From contig JAIQDT010009149.1 in the NCBI GenBank assembly GCA_021521415.1, positions 1 through 64,000 on the forward strand: 64,000 bases of DNA. The letters are read 5' to 3'. The notes under the pieces are model-generated. The model had not been told where the DNA came from, searched no databases, and was given only the letters and a program-made list of their open reading frames with translations. The translations under genes and the position numbers were made by a program. Shown one piece after another: positions 21,400-31,397 of the stretch (its first letter is position 1; each line of letters opens with the position of its first letter). This stretch comes from Bidens hawaiensis (lineage: Eukaryota; Streptophyta; Magnoliopsida; Asterales; Asteraceae).

Positions 21400-22962
21400 T
21401 TAATGTTTTAAATTGAGCATCTAAACTAACAAACTGATCAGTTATTGTTTTCAATTGTTCAGACATATTTTCACATTTCGTACAAGGGAGTTTAGTACTT
21501 ACCTCGGAGAGCTGATCTGTCACTTCTGCCATGTAAGCTTGATTTTCTCCAGTTAGTTTCTCACTTCCTGCAGTTTCGATGTTCGCCAAATTGGCATGTT
21601 CGAACACTTCCTCAACATGCAGATTCCAATTGTATTCCCCGTTCTGTCTGGATATCATCGCCCTATTCTCACTACTTCCACCACTCTGTTGTGTAGACCT
21701 GTTCTGACTACGTTCAACTCTGTCATTTGTGCATTCTTTAGCAAAGTGGCCATTCTGTTGACAGTTGTAACACCGAACCTTTGACTTATCAAAACCTGGT
21801 CTTTCACCAACAAACTTTCTACCAGCCTTCTTCATAAACCTTTTAACCCTTCTTACAGTCATCGCCATCTGCCACTGCAGATCCATCTCTTCCAGATCAT
21901 CAGCATCGATCTGATCATAGTCTTCGTCTAAAGTTGCAGGATCAACAATCTTGCCTTTAATGTAACTTTCATACGAAGCAATGAAAGATGCATAGAGAGC
22001 AAACTGTTGTTCAGCAGATTTAACACTCTTGGGCATCTGAGAGTAGTTGTTGTTCGAAACACTTGAAGAGAAACTACCCTTGGTTGCTTGAGGTTTAAAA
22101 GCATTTGTAACACCAGCTACAAAACACACATCACCATCCATGTTGAGAGTTACATGACCTTCATGTGTTGAGTTAGCGCCCGAGTCTCCCTTAGAGTAGT
22201 ACGCAGATGATTCTGACTTCGAACTTGAACTTGAATTAACTTTCGCACCATACATTCCCGGATCCTGAACCTGATCAGTTGGTGTCTCTTTTCGAACCAT
22301 GTTAAGTTCAAAAGTTCGTAGTTTGTTACTGCTGTTTCCAAGTCATAGTCGGCAAACTCTTTGTCTTCTCTCATCAAGACAGTGTACATCTCCCATTTCG
22401 GAGGGAGAGCATCAAGGAGTTTTTCCATGATCTCCTCTTCTTTGTAAGCAATGGAATAATTGCTGAGTTCGGTCATCAGGTGATAATATCTCGTGATGAT
22501 ATCATCAAGTGATTCATTCTTCAAATACTTGAACACCGAGAATTGGGTTTTGAATAGTTTAATCTTGGATGCACGAATCCCCACATTACCTTCAAATCGG
22601 TTTTCAAGTGCTTCCCATAGCTCTCTAGCGGTTTTATACTTCCTGAAGGTGTGAAGAATCTCTTGTGGAAGAGCCATTGTAATCGCAGCATGAGCTTTGC
22701 TTTCAGCCTCATACATCTTCTTTTCTTCCTCATCCATCTTGTTGTATTTCTTAATCTGTTCACGACCCTCATACAAAGTAGTTGGTGGAATGTATCCGTC
22801 TGGAATGCACACCCACATCTTAGCATCTTGGTATTTAACATACTGCTCAAACCGATCTTTCCAAGCCACAAAATCGGTACCCTTAAGCATTTTCGGTGCC
22901 TTAGTAGCTGAACCTGCTTCCACTTCCATCTTCACCAGTTCCGTAATATTTATCGAAGTCAT

Positions 22963-23419
22963 CTTTTACGAAACGAAAACACAAAGAAACCCGAAAAATA
23001 AAAATTTTATCCTTAACAGTACTGTAGGCGAAGTTGTGGATAACTTCGCTTAAGTCTTAACTTCGCTTGAATTCATAACTTCGCTCTCCTTTTTAAATTC
23101 GCCTGATTTTGCGAAGTTGTGGATAACTTCGCTTGAGATAAGCGAACTTGTGAGGTAGGCGAAGTTGTGGATAACTTCGCTTAACCTTATATCTTCGCCT
23201 AAACCCTACAAACAGTAGCGGCAACTTCGCCTGATGAACACGATGATTTTGCAGGTTTGATTTTGACGTTTTGCGAGGTATGCGAAGGTGTAATGGGTTG
23301 TTTTTGATGGTGGAAGGTGAGTAGGACACAAAAACTCGGTAAACTCGTCCCGCGAATAGTCGAACGGAACGATTTCTACACCCGTGTGATAATCCCGAAC
23401 CACACAATCACGAGCAAAA
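22963..23419 (-). promoter_or_regulatory. 5' leader of copia copy A with GCGAAGTT palindromes
   Basis: Between the primer-binding site and the gag start codon. Three perfect 8-bp-arm palindromes GCGAAGTT/AACTTCGC with the same 6-base loop (GTGGAT) lie at 23028-23049, 23111-23132 and 23159-23180, plus several half-sites. If transcribed, each could form a stem-loop in the genomic RNA. Confidence 0.75.
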
Positions 23420-23431
23420 GCTCTGATACCA
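23420..23431 (-). promoter_or_regulatory. Primer-binding site, initiator tRNA-Met type, copy A
   Basis: On the minus strand TGGTATCAGAGC follows the 5' LTR after a 2-base spacer. This is the standard match to the 3' end of plant initiator tRNA-Met used to prime minus-strand synthesis. Confidence 0.92.
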
Positions 23432-23433
23432 AT

Positions 23434-23845
23434 TGTCGGTTCCCAGCCGGATCTACACGGAACATCTCGTTCTACGTTGGTGCGGAATCCCTACGTAAGA
23501 CGTTACGAGCGTAGAAGACGATACACGTTAACACGATCAAACACACGTTACAATAAACAAAGACACGTTGTATTGCAACTGGAAACACGTGATTCACAGA
23601 TCACCGATTACACAAACTGAATAACTCGTAAAACTAAAACTTTAAAACTCTGCCGTAACCTAGGCTATTTAACAGTCGACAACTTCGCCTAACATGTTTA
23701 GGCGATGTTGTCCCTAACTTCGCTTATTCCACAAGTTCGCCTATATCAGCGAACTTGTGAGCTAACTTCGCTTAATACAAAATACAAATCCAACTAACTC
23801 GATTACAGACACTATACACTGAACTACTGACATCATGTACCAACA
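23434..23845 (-). repeat. 5' LTR of copia copy A
   Basis: 412 bp, TGT...ACA, followed by TSD GTTAG at 23846-23850. It contains the 13-bp-arm hairpin (23680-23710, one base changed) and a perfect second hairpin at 23730-23759 with 11-bp arms CACAAGTTCGC/GCGAACTTGTG. Confidence 0.93.
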
Positions 23846-23850
23846 GTTAG

Positions 23851-24196
23851 GGAAGCTAGTTGGTGCATAAAAAAGGATAAATTTAGGGTTCCTTCAAATG
23901 ATATCAATAGTACATCCCACTTCTAGCTTCTAAACGATTCATTTTTGCTCCACCCCTCTCAAGTTACTTGTGCGTTTTTTGAATTGTTATATATCTGAAA
24001 ACATCAGTTTGAGTTCCTCTATGTGAAAATTTTGATTATAGTTATTATATTTCTTTATATATCTGAAAACATCACATTTTACGCATGCTCTGAGAACTAA
24101 GTTTTATTGATTGATTTATCATCATGTTCTAAATAAATAAAAGAATTTGAAAAACAATCCACATTTCTAAATATTTAATAGTAAATTAAAGAGTAA
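23851..24196. other. Old CRC-upstream DNA beyond the copia insertion, copy A
   Basis: No gene is seen. By the TSD, this DNA was contiguous with 12986 before the element arrived, so it is the displaced CRC upstream region. AT-rich, with a repeated TATATCTGAAAACATCA motif near 23990 and 24060. Repeated at 40627-40971. Confidence 0.6.
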
Positions 24197-24490
24197 TGAG
24201 GTGTTTGGAATTACTCATTTTATCCCCTTATAACTTATAAGTTGTAAGGTATTTAAAAAGTTAAAAACTATTTGTAGATAAGTTATAATTACAACTTTTT
24301 TGGGTAAAGGGTTTTACCCGGTTAAATTCATTCCACACAACCAACAAAGAACAAGTAATATGACAAAGTGCCATATTAGTTCTCATGTATGACAAAACAA
24401 AACCAAAACCACCAAACAAAGGTAAACACTGCTAAAGCCTAGACAAGAACCAAAGAAACAAACATAACAAAAATAGATCAACCATTATCA

Positions 24491-27400
24491 TCAATGGTGT
24501 GAAACTCCCCTCGGAAAGTGCCAATCTTCGAGAACCCGATTGACCCGATCAGAATTCTTGAACTTTAGAGTCATAAGCTTTAGGCGAGTACCATTAATGA
24601 TTTCATCAGCAACAATCTTTGAAGTCTTCAAAGAGTTCCTGAAAAGCCGGTTATTTCGTTCCTTCCAAATTACGTAAACCGATGCCCCAAGTAACAGCTG
24701 ATTAATAACATTATCAATAGAGTTGGACATTCCAAATTGAGACACATATTAAAGAATATTCGCCCAACCATTCATGCACCCCTGAAACTTACCTTTCAAT
24801 TTGACAATACTCCAAACCTCAGAAGAGAACTTACACTCAAAGAAAAGATGATTACGAGAATCCGGCTCTCCATTACATAAAAGGCAGCAATACAGGTTAT
24901 GATTTGGATACCCACCAATATTCCACCCCATTATACGATTCTGCGTGCTCAATCTATCATGAAGCACAATCCACAACATAAAGGAGTGTTTTGGTACACA
25001 TTGAGAGAACCAAACAACATGCATCCAAGAAACCTTATCAGCCGGGATTCGAAGAAGTTGCCATATTCCTGAAGCCGAGAAATTCATTGAAGTCCCATTC
25101 TCATCCCTTACCACGATCTTGTCCCTCTTTTCCGGATAAATACTCACCCCCTTTAAGTTCGAAAGAATAGGGAATCTCGAAATCCAATCAGGCGGCCAGC
25201 CCCAGTTATTATGATGAACAACATCACTGACACAGGTTTTTAAAGTCAAACCAGCCCCATGTATAGCTCTCGGGTTAATATAATCACTTAAAGGACATAA
25301 ATCATCCCATTTATCATACCAAACTGAAGTAGATCTCCCATTACCGATTTCATGCCATATAAAATGTCTAATACGGGGACGAAACTGAAGAATTTTCCTC
25401 CACCCCCAAGTACAAGAGTTTGGAATCTGCAAGCTCCAAAAATTTCACCCCTTCATTTTATACACATGCATCCATTTAACCCATAACGAATTACGATCAT
25501 TGATTAAACTCCAAATATGATAAACCAGAAGAGAGTTATTGACATCCCGGATACGCCGGATACCCAAACCACCTTCACTTTTCGGCTGACAAACAACATC
25601 CCAAGAAACTTTATGCTTTCCCTTTTTGTGTCCAAAGTCCCAAAGGAAATTTTTAATCCGTTTATCAAGATCAGCGATAAGTCTAGAAGGAAGAGAGAAA
25701 ACAGCAGACCAGTAAATATATAAGGACGACAGAACAGACCTGACCAGCTGAAGTTTACCCGCAAAAGATAAAGTTTTATTCTTCCAATCTCCAATCTGAT
25801 TATCCAAACGATCCAGCAACCTCTTACAATCACGGTAATTTAGCCTCGTAGAAATAAAAGGAACTCCCAAGTATTTAACCGGGAGCCTACCTTCAACGAA
25901 GGGCATAAAATTCAAAATCCCACTTTTAACGCGATCCGAAACATTACAGAAAAACGCGGTACTTTTCGGGACACTAGGAGTAAGCCCGGACATATCTTTG
26001 AAATCATTCAGAGCCCCCATAATAGTTTTAGCAGAATCCACATCGCCTCGAGCAAACAGGAACAAATCATCCGCAAAGCAAATATTGATAATATTTAATT
26101 TTTCACAATGACGATGAAAACGAAACGAGCGTTCAATACGAACCTTCCGATGCAGAATTAAAGTGAGGACTTGCATAACCAGCGTGAAAATATAAGGAGA
26201 CATCGGATCACCCTGTCTTAGACCTCTTTTACCACTATAGAACCCGTGTAAGTTCCCATTTATGGATATCGAAAAAGAAGAAGTGGTTATGCATTCCATT
26301 ATACAATTAGTCATCCTATCGTGGAAACCATACCCATATAGAATATCACGAATGAAGTCCCAACTGACCGTATCGTAAGCTTTCTGAATATCAACTTTAA
26401 AAGCACATCTAGGCGGTCCGTTATTAGTGTGATAATTATGCATTAATTCTTGGGTCAAAAGGATGTTTTCAGAAATTCTACGCCCAGGAACAAACGCAGA
26501 CTGATTGATATCAATTAACGACTCCAAACTCTTCATCATACGAACCGAGATAATCTTGGTAATGCATTTATATAAAGTGTTGCAGCACGAGATGGGACGA
26601 AAATCATTAGGAGTAAAAGTGGTGGTCACTTTGGGAATAAGGGCAATAATAGTGTGGTTAACCTGTTTAAGGAGACTTCCTTTTCTGAAAAATTCATGAA
26701 CCGCCAAACAAACATCTTTCCCAACAATATCCCAAGAACTTTTAAAGAAGGCCGAAGAAAAACCATCAGGCCCCGGCGCTTTGGTATTCCCAATAGAGAA
26801 AAAAGCTTCCTTGATTTCCAAATCGGATATAGGTCTAAACATCAGCTCCGCCTGAGAGGCCGAGAGCTTAGTAGTAAAAATCTGATTATCTGGTTTTTTC
26901 AATGGTTGCATATCCGAACCAAAAATGTTCATAAAATGATTAACAAACACCGAAGGAACATCCGATCCCTCATATAATTGGCCCTGACCATCACTTATAG
27001 TATCAATACGACATCTATGGTTTCGCATTTTCAAGGAATTGTGAAAATAAGCAGTGTTAGAATCAACAAGCTTTAACCAATCGACTTTAGCCTTTTGTTT
27101 TAGGAATTCTTCCTCATCTTTAGTTGCCTCATGATAAGTCTTAAGATAACTACTCTGCTCCCGAATCAACTCCAAATTAGTAGGGTCAATGTCAAGACGG
27201 GTTTGACAATCATCAAGAAGGGTTCTTAGATCATTAGCTTTCTTGTGGAGATTGCCTTGTCGATGCAACAAAGAACGGATTGGATGTTTTAAGTTTGGGA
27301 GTTTCTTTACCACGCGAAACATGTAATAACCATTCACCTCAATTTTCCAGCCGTTAGCAATAATATCATTATAACCCGGTTTACCAATTAAGAAATTAGG

Positions 27401-28150
27401 AAATTTAAACGGTTTAGGCTTACCTTTAATAAGATAGGGGAATTTCAATAAACATGGAGAGTGGTCTGAAATCCGGTATGGAAGGAACACCGTTGTTGAA
27501 TCATTAAAAATATCCATGAATTTAGAGTTTCCCATCACCCTATCAAGCTTTTTGAAAAGACCCATACCCGTTCTCGGTTTATTGTTCCAAGTGAATTGGA
27601 GCCCGACCCCATTTATATCCTCAACTTCAATGTTCTTAACACAAGCGCGAAAATCAAGCATCCCAGTGGATATTTTGGAAGAACCATGTAATCTGTCTTC
27701 CAAATTAAGAGCACAATTAAAGTCTCCAAGTAAAGCCCAAGGTTTACCATGAGTGAATTGTTTATGAACTGCAAGATTATGCCATAACTCCCTTCTTTTC
27801 AAATAACAATTTTCAGCATACACGAAAGAACAATACATCGCCCTATTATCCAACTTAAACTTTAACTGAATGTGAAGAACCTGGTTCGAATAATCAATAA
27901 CCATTAGATCAACCAGATCCGTATTCCACCCCACAATAATCCGAGTACCTTTATCACAAACACTACCATTGCTAGTCCAATCCCAAGTGTTACAAATCTT
28001 CTTACAAACATCAAAAACAGAATTTAATTGTACGTGAGACTCAAGAATAGCACACACCTGAATACTATTATCTTGGATTACCTTACGAACCACTTTTTGT
28101 TTAAGAGGGCGGTTCAACCCTCTTATATTCCATGTAGCAATAGTACCCAT
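24491..28150 (-). pseudogene. LINE ORF2, endonuclease and reverse transcriptase, copy A
   Basis: Starts at 28150. An apurinic-type endonuclease domain has TWNIRGLNRPLKQK at the N-terminus, LGDFNCALNLEDR and SDHSPCLL. The reverse transcriptase has KAPGPDGFSSAFFKSSW, ALIPKV, FRPISCCNTLYK, QSAFVPGRRISENILL, KVDIQKAYDTVSWDF, GLRQGDPMSPYIF and the catalytic FADDLFLFARGD. An in-frame stop at residue 902 (25445, also in copy B) precedes the zf-RVT region (VPKHSFMLWIVLHDRLSTQN; CCLLCNGEPDSRNHLFFEC). A further stop near 24749 is unique to copy A. The enzyme would nick the target and copy LINE RNA there. Confidence 0.9.
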
Positions 28151-29659
28151 TAAACACCCAATTCACCGGGTGTGCTTGCCCCCTCAGAATCAATATCTGC
28201 TTTCATACTGTTAGCCACATCCGTAAAAAGCTTCTCCACATCATCCTCATCTTCATCACTTTCTGGTTCATCCACCAAATTACCAAACCGGTTACTCGTT
28301 TGGACATAATGCTTTTCCTTTGACTCAACCCCCACAGCCATAGAAGTTGTAGGTTTACCCACGGGATGATTAGTGTCTTGGCTTTTAGAGGATGGTTTAT
28401 TTACAGGTTGTGTCACAGCAGGTTTAGCTACCGGTCGATAGATAAGATTATGTTTCTTGACTTGCGTAATAACTTTTTTCTTTCCCTTCACCCTCTAGAA
28501 ACCATCATCATTAGTGACTTTCATTGGTTCTTCATTTAACTTTTTATGATGAACATGTTTCGGGCATTGAGTGTTCGAATGGCCAAACACTTCACATAAG
28601 GAACATCTGGGAATCATATTCAATCTTAATCTCCGAGATCTTGTTTGACTCCCCCCACGTATCCGGAACAGCAACAACCAGCTTCCTTTTAATGTCCTGA
28701 TTTGCATGAAGTTCAACTTGAACTCTAGCAAAACTACTTCTTCCCCACGATTCCTTACACATATTGGCAGTGTAAGAATCAACACTTATCGGATCCCCAA
28801 TTCTTGAAGCGAGCAAACTTAGACCCTCCTAAGTAAAAGCACCCAGAGGAATATTCTGTAATCTGACCCAAACCGGAACAGACCGTATATCCTCCTTTTC
28901 CAAATCTGACTCCATAGTCCAAATATTAAGAATAATGGGGACATTCCTAATCATCCAAGGACCATCCTCAATCAGCTGCATCATCCCAACTTCCGTATGA
29001 AACTTGAAAAAGAAAAACCCTTTCGCATTCATCATAAGTCTCGTAAGCCCATATTTGTTCCAATTTTTCTTAGCAAAATACTCAACAACCGGAAAAGGAA
29101 GTCTGTTACCCAAAAAATAACCAAACAAAGTATTAGTAAACCTATCGTTAACTTTCTTGACAGATTCAACCGGGATAACCACATCAACTCCTTCCATTGT
29201 TGACTCCACATTTAATTTTCTTAATGTTACCTTAGTTGTCTTGTTTTCAAGTTGGACAACACTCACATACGAAGGCTTTGAATTTTCCATATTTTTCTCC
29301 TTTCCTTCATCCCTTTGAATATTTAAAGAATCAGATCCAAAAACCATGTTATCACCCGAAACAAAGGCAGAAAAACCCCCATCTTGTTGAGTAGTTAACG
29401 AATCGTATCCAAGAGCCTTGTTATCATTCAAAGCCACGGCTGAACAACCACCAGCTTTGTTGATTACATCATTTAAAGGAACATTGAATGTTGTGTTTGC
29501 ATGAAACGAAACAGACGACCTTGTAGCATTAGGGTTTCCCGAGGAACCAGTTTTCAGAATTCCCCTAAGAGGAAGAACCCCATCAATGTTGGTGACCCGA
29601 TTGGTTGGAAACCCTTGCTTGATACGATAAACAAATCCATTACCACCCTTCTGCTCCAT
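28150..29659 (-). pseudogene. LINE ORF1, DUF4283-like RNA-binding protein, copy A
   Basis: Start at 29659 (MEQKGGNGFVYRIKQG). A DUF4283-like domain lies around KVNDRFTNTLFGYFLGNRLP...GPWMIRNVPIILNIW. An in-frame stop at about 28829, shared with copy B, separates the rest, which has a zinc-knuckle-like CSLCEVFGHSNTQC near 28580. Copy A also lacks 8 bases near 28613 and has a stop near 28495, both absent in B. ORF1's stop and ORF2's start overlap as TAATG. Confidence 0.8.
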
Positions 29660-30249
29660 GCAAACCCTAGAACGAAAATAACACCCAAGAACAAGAACCA
29701 GAATTCCAATCAACAAATAACAACCAAGAACCAAGAACGGCTGTTTACTTCTTAAACAAATCGGCTGGCCCAAGTAGAAACCCTAATCGGCCAAGGAAAC
29801 CAAGATTCATGCAGCAATAAACCAAGAAACGGGCAAGAAAACCCTAAAACGGCCAAGGCACCAAGAAAAAACGGCCAAGAAACTCTTAATCGGCCAAGAA
29901 GAACACAGATGCACAAAGATTAATGCAGCAAAAATCAAAAAACGGCCAAGAAAACCCTAATCGGAACACGGCTGCACCAAGAAGAAACCCTAATCTTGAT
30001 TAACCACAAGATCCTTAATCAGTTAATAGGATTCGATCGATCTAACTAAACTATATCAATAGCCGTGATCAATAAGAAACCTACTAATCAATCAGAACCA
30101 AGGATTAGATCAAGATTGATGCAGCAAAAACCAAGAAACAGCCAAGAACCCTAATCGGTTCTCTCAACCACCAATAATTGTTATCTACCGATATATCCTA
30201 TATTCTCAAATCATGAACTTTTTGATACTGAGGTTGTAGAATATTACTC
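29660..30249 (-). promoter_or_regulatory. LINE 5' UTR with repeated AAACCCTAA and CGGCCAAGAA motifs, copy A
   Basis: 590 bases before ORF1. On the plus strand the motifs AAACCCTAA (a telo-box) and CGGCCAAGAA recur several times between about 29770 and 30170 as an irregular tandem array. LINE promoters lie inside the 5' UTR, so this is a candidate promoter region, inferred from position. Confidence 0.5.
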
Positions 30250-30336
30250 TATAAGTTACAACTTTATAAGTTATAACTTATGACTTATATAAGTTTCTAT
30301 AAGGAGGTTAAATATGGAATCCTAAGCACCCCATAA

Positions 30337-30893
30337 CTTATATAATAAAACATAATAGAAGTTTAATTCTTACATTTTATAGATGTTACAAGTTCAATTT
30401 TTGCATTTAATCTTTAAATATTATTAAAGCAATACAATTGTACACATGGCATTATTCTAGGCCCTTCAAATAGGATGCTACCTTGATGCCATGTGGAATA
30501 TTTACTATTTTATTATTTCTAGCCATTAAAATAAATCAATATTAAATATTTGGAGGACACGGACCCATTTTCCAATTTATATAACCCATGACCCGTAATA
30601 ACCCGCTTTGTCCACAGAAAACTATACCCGGTCTATTTTTCATAATCCACAACCAATTCCACCACTCATTTTTCTCTCTAACCTCCTCACTAACATACGA
30701 ACCCTAATTCCGTAGCTCATATCCAACATCAAACGTCTATAGTATTTACCAACAATTTGATTCCGTTCTACTATGATTTTCTTCACTTCCAACGTTATTG
30801 ATGTCTCCAATTGATTCGATTTCATTCAATTGATCGTCATCAAATGAGATGTTATAAGGTTTTTTTTGGTCAATTAATGCTGATTATAACGGA
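30337..30893. other. Non-coding flank at the end of copy A
   Basis: No gene is recognised. AT-rich, repeated at 47148-47703. It ends at the duplication junction, where it is joined to the LTR of copy B. Confidence 0.6.
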
Positions 30894-31304
30894 TCGGTTC
30901 CCAGCCGGATCTACACGGAATATCTCGTTCTACATAGGTGCGGAATCCATACGTAAGACGTTACGAGCGTAGAAGACGATACACGTTAACACGATCAAAC
31001 ACAAGTTACAATAAACAAAGACACGTTGTATTGCAACTGGAAACACGTGATTCACTGATCACCGATTACACAAACTGAATAACTCGTAAAAACTAAAACT
31101 TTAAAACTCTGTCGTAACCTAGGCTATTTAAGAGTCGACAACTTCGCCTAACATGTTTAGGCGAAGTTGTCCCTAACTTCGCTTATTCCACTAGTTCGCC
31201 TATATCAGCGAACTTGTGAGCTAACTTCGCTTAATACAAAATACAAATCCAACTAACTCGATTACAGACACTAGACACTGAACTACTGACATCATGTACC
31301 AACA
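30894..31304 (-). repeat. 3' LTR of copia copy B, lacking the terminal TG
   Basis: 411 bp ending CCAACA, followed by the polypurine tract complement. It shares several single-base variants with the left LTR of copy A rather than with its own partner. The 13-bp-arm hairpin is perfect at 31139-31169. Confidence 0.92.
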
Positions 31305-31397
31305 GACTCCCCCTTGGCAGTAGCTTCATATCTCTATCTTCAAACACGTGTCTTGTAATCTTCAACAATCTTGTGTCTTTCATCTTCAAGCATGAAC

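Larger units (their letters stand above)
19368..22962 (-). pseudogene. Long copia Gag, copy A, frameshifted and split by a Harbinger-type insert
   Basis: Starts at 22962 (MTSINITELVKMEVEAGS). The first 230 residues are a UBN2-type gag core with LWEALENRFEGNVG. A frameshift near 22315, also present in copy B, leads to a second frame at 22300 with the zinc knuckle [14 protein letters not shown] at about 21740-21780. A coiled-coil-like region is cut by the Harbinger-type element (20441-21399). Beyond it lies KLIAERDKQIADHQVKVVE, then a 2-base frameshift near 19915 relative to copy B, then a second knuckle CFRCNQIGHLIADC near 19740. Gag would form the particle and bind RNA. Confidence 0.8.
12987..23845 (-). 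mobile_element. Ty1/copia-type LTR element, copy A, non-autonomous, with extra 3' ORF
   Basis: Ends are TGT...ACA LTRs of 410 and 412 bp flanked by the 5-bp duplication GTTAG (12982-12986 and 23846-23850). On the minus strand the order is 5' LTR, an initiator-tRNA-Met primer-binding site, a palindrome-rich leader, long gag, aspartic protease, RNase H, about 2 kb of non-coding DNA, a long extra ORF, a purine tract and the 3' LTR. Integrase and reverse transcriptase are missing. The long gag with two zinc knuckles and an ORF after pol recall the SIRE/Maximus lineage, but that assignment is an inference. Coding regions carry frameshifts, so any movement would need outside proteins. Confidence 0.9.
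24298..30249 (-). mobile_element. L1-type LINE retrotransposon, copy A
   Basis: Two-ORF non-LTR element on the minus strand: ORF1 (RNA-binding, DUF4283-like plus CCHC) and ORF2 (endonuclease, reverse transcriptase, zf-RVT). It is bounded by a target-site duplication, TATAAGTTACAACTT at 30250-30264 and a copy one base shorter at 24284-24297; copy B has 15/15. The A-tail is only about six bases. With a 590-base 5' UTR it looks full-length, but in-frame stops make it inactive. Confidence 0.9.
24197..30333. mobile_element. Tourist-like MITE remnant hosting the LINE, copy A
   Basis: Outer ends TGAGGTGTTTGGAATTAC and, reversed, TGGGGTGCTTAGGATTCC are imperfect inverted repeats flanked by TAA (24194-24196 and 30334-30336). 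The interior outside the LINE is about 170 bp of AT-rich, TTATAACTTATAAG-like sequence. The assignment to PIF/Harbinger rests on the end sequence and 3-bp TSD only. Confidence 0.55.
12989..30893. repeat. Tandem segmental duplication, copy A (17,905 bp)
   Basis: Copy A holds the copia-type LTR element, a short old flank, a Tourist-like MITE with its nested LINE, and a second flank. It repeats as copy B at 30894-47703 in the same order and orientation with only scattered differences. The largest differences are the Harbinger-type insert at 20441-21399 and a 159-bp in-frame segment at 15165-15323, both present only in A. Confidence 0.92.

Noticed and set aside
25517..29755. Plus-strand frames of 64-107 codons across the LINE
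   Set aside because: Shadows of ORF1 and ORF2 on the opposite strand.
30640..30825. 61-codon minus-strand frame, repeated at 47451-47636
   Set aside because: Conserved only because the segment is duplicated; no domain and no supporting gene structure.
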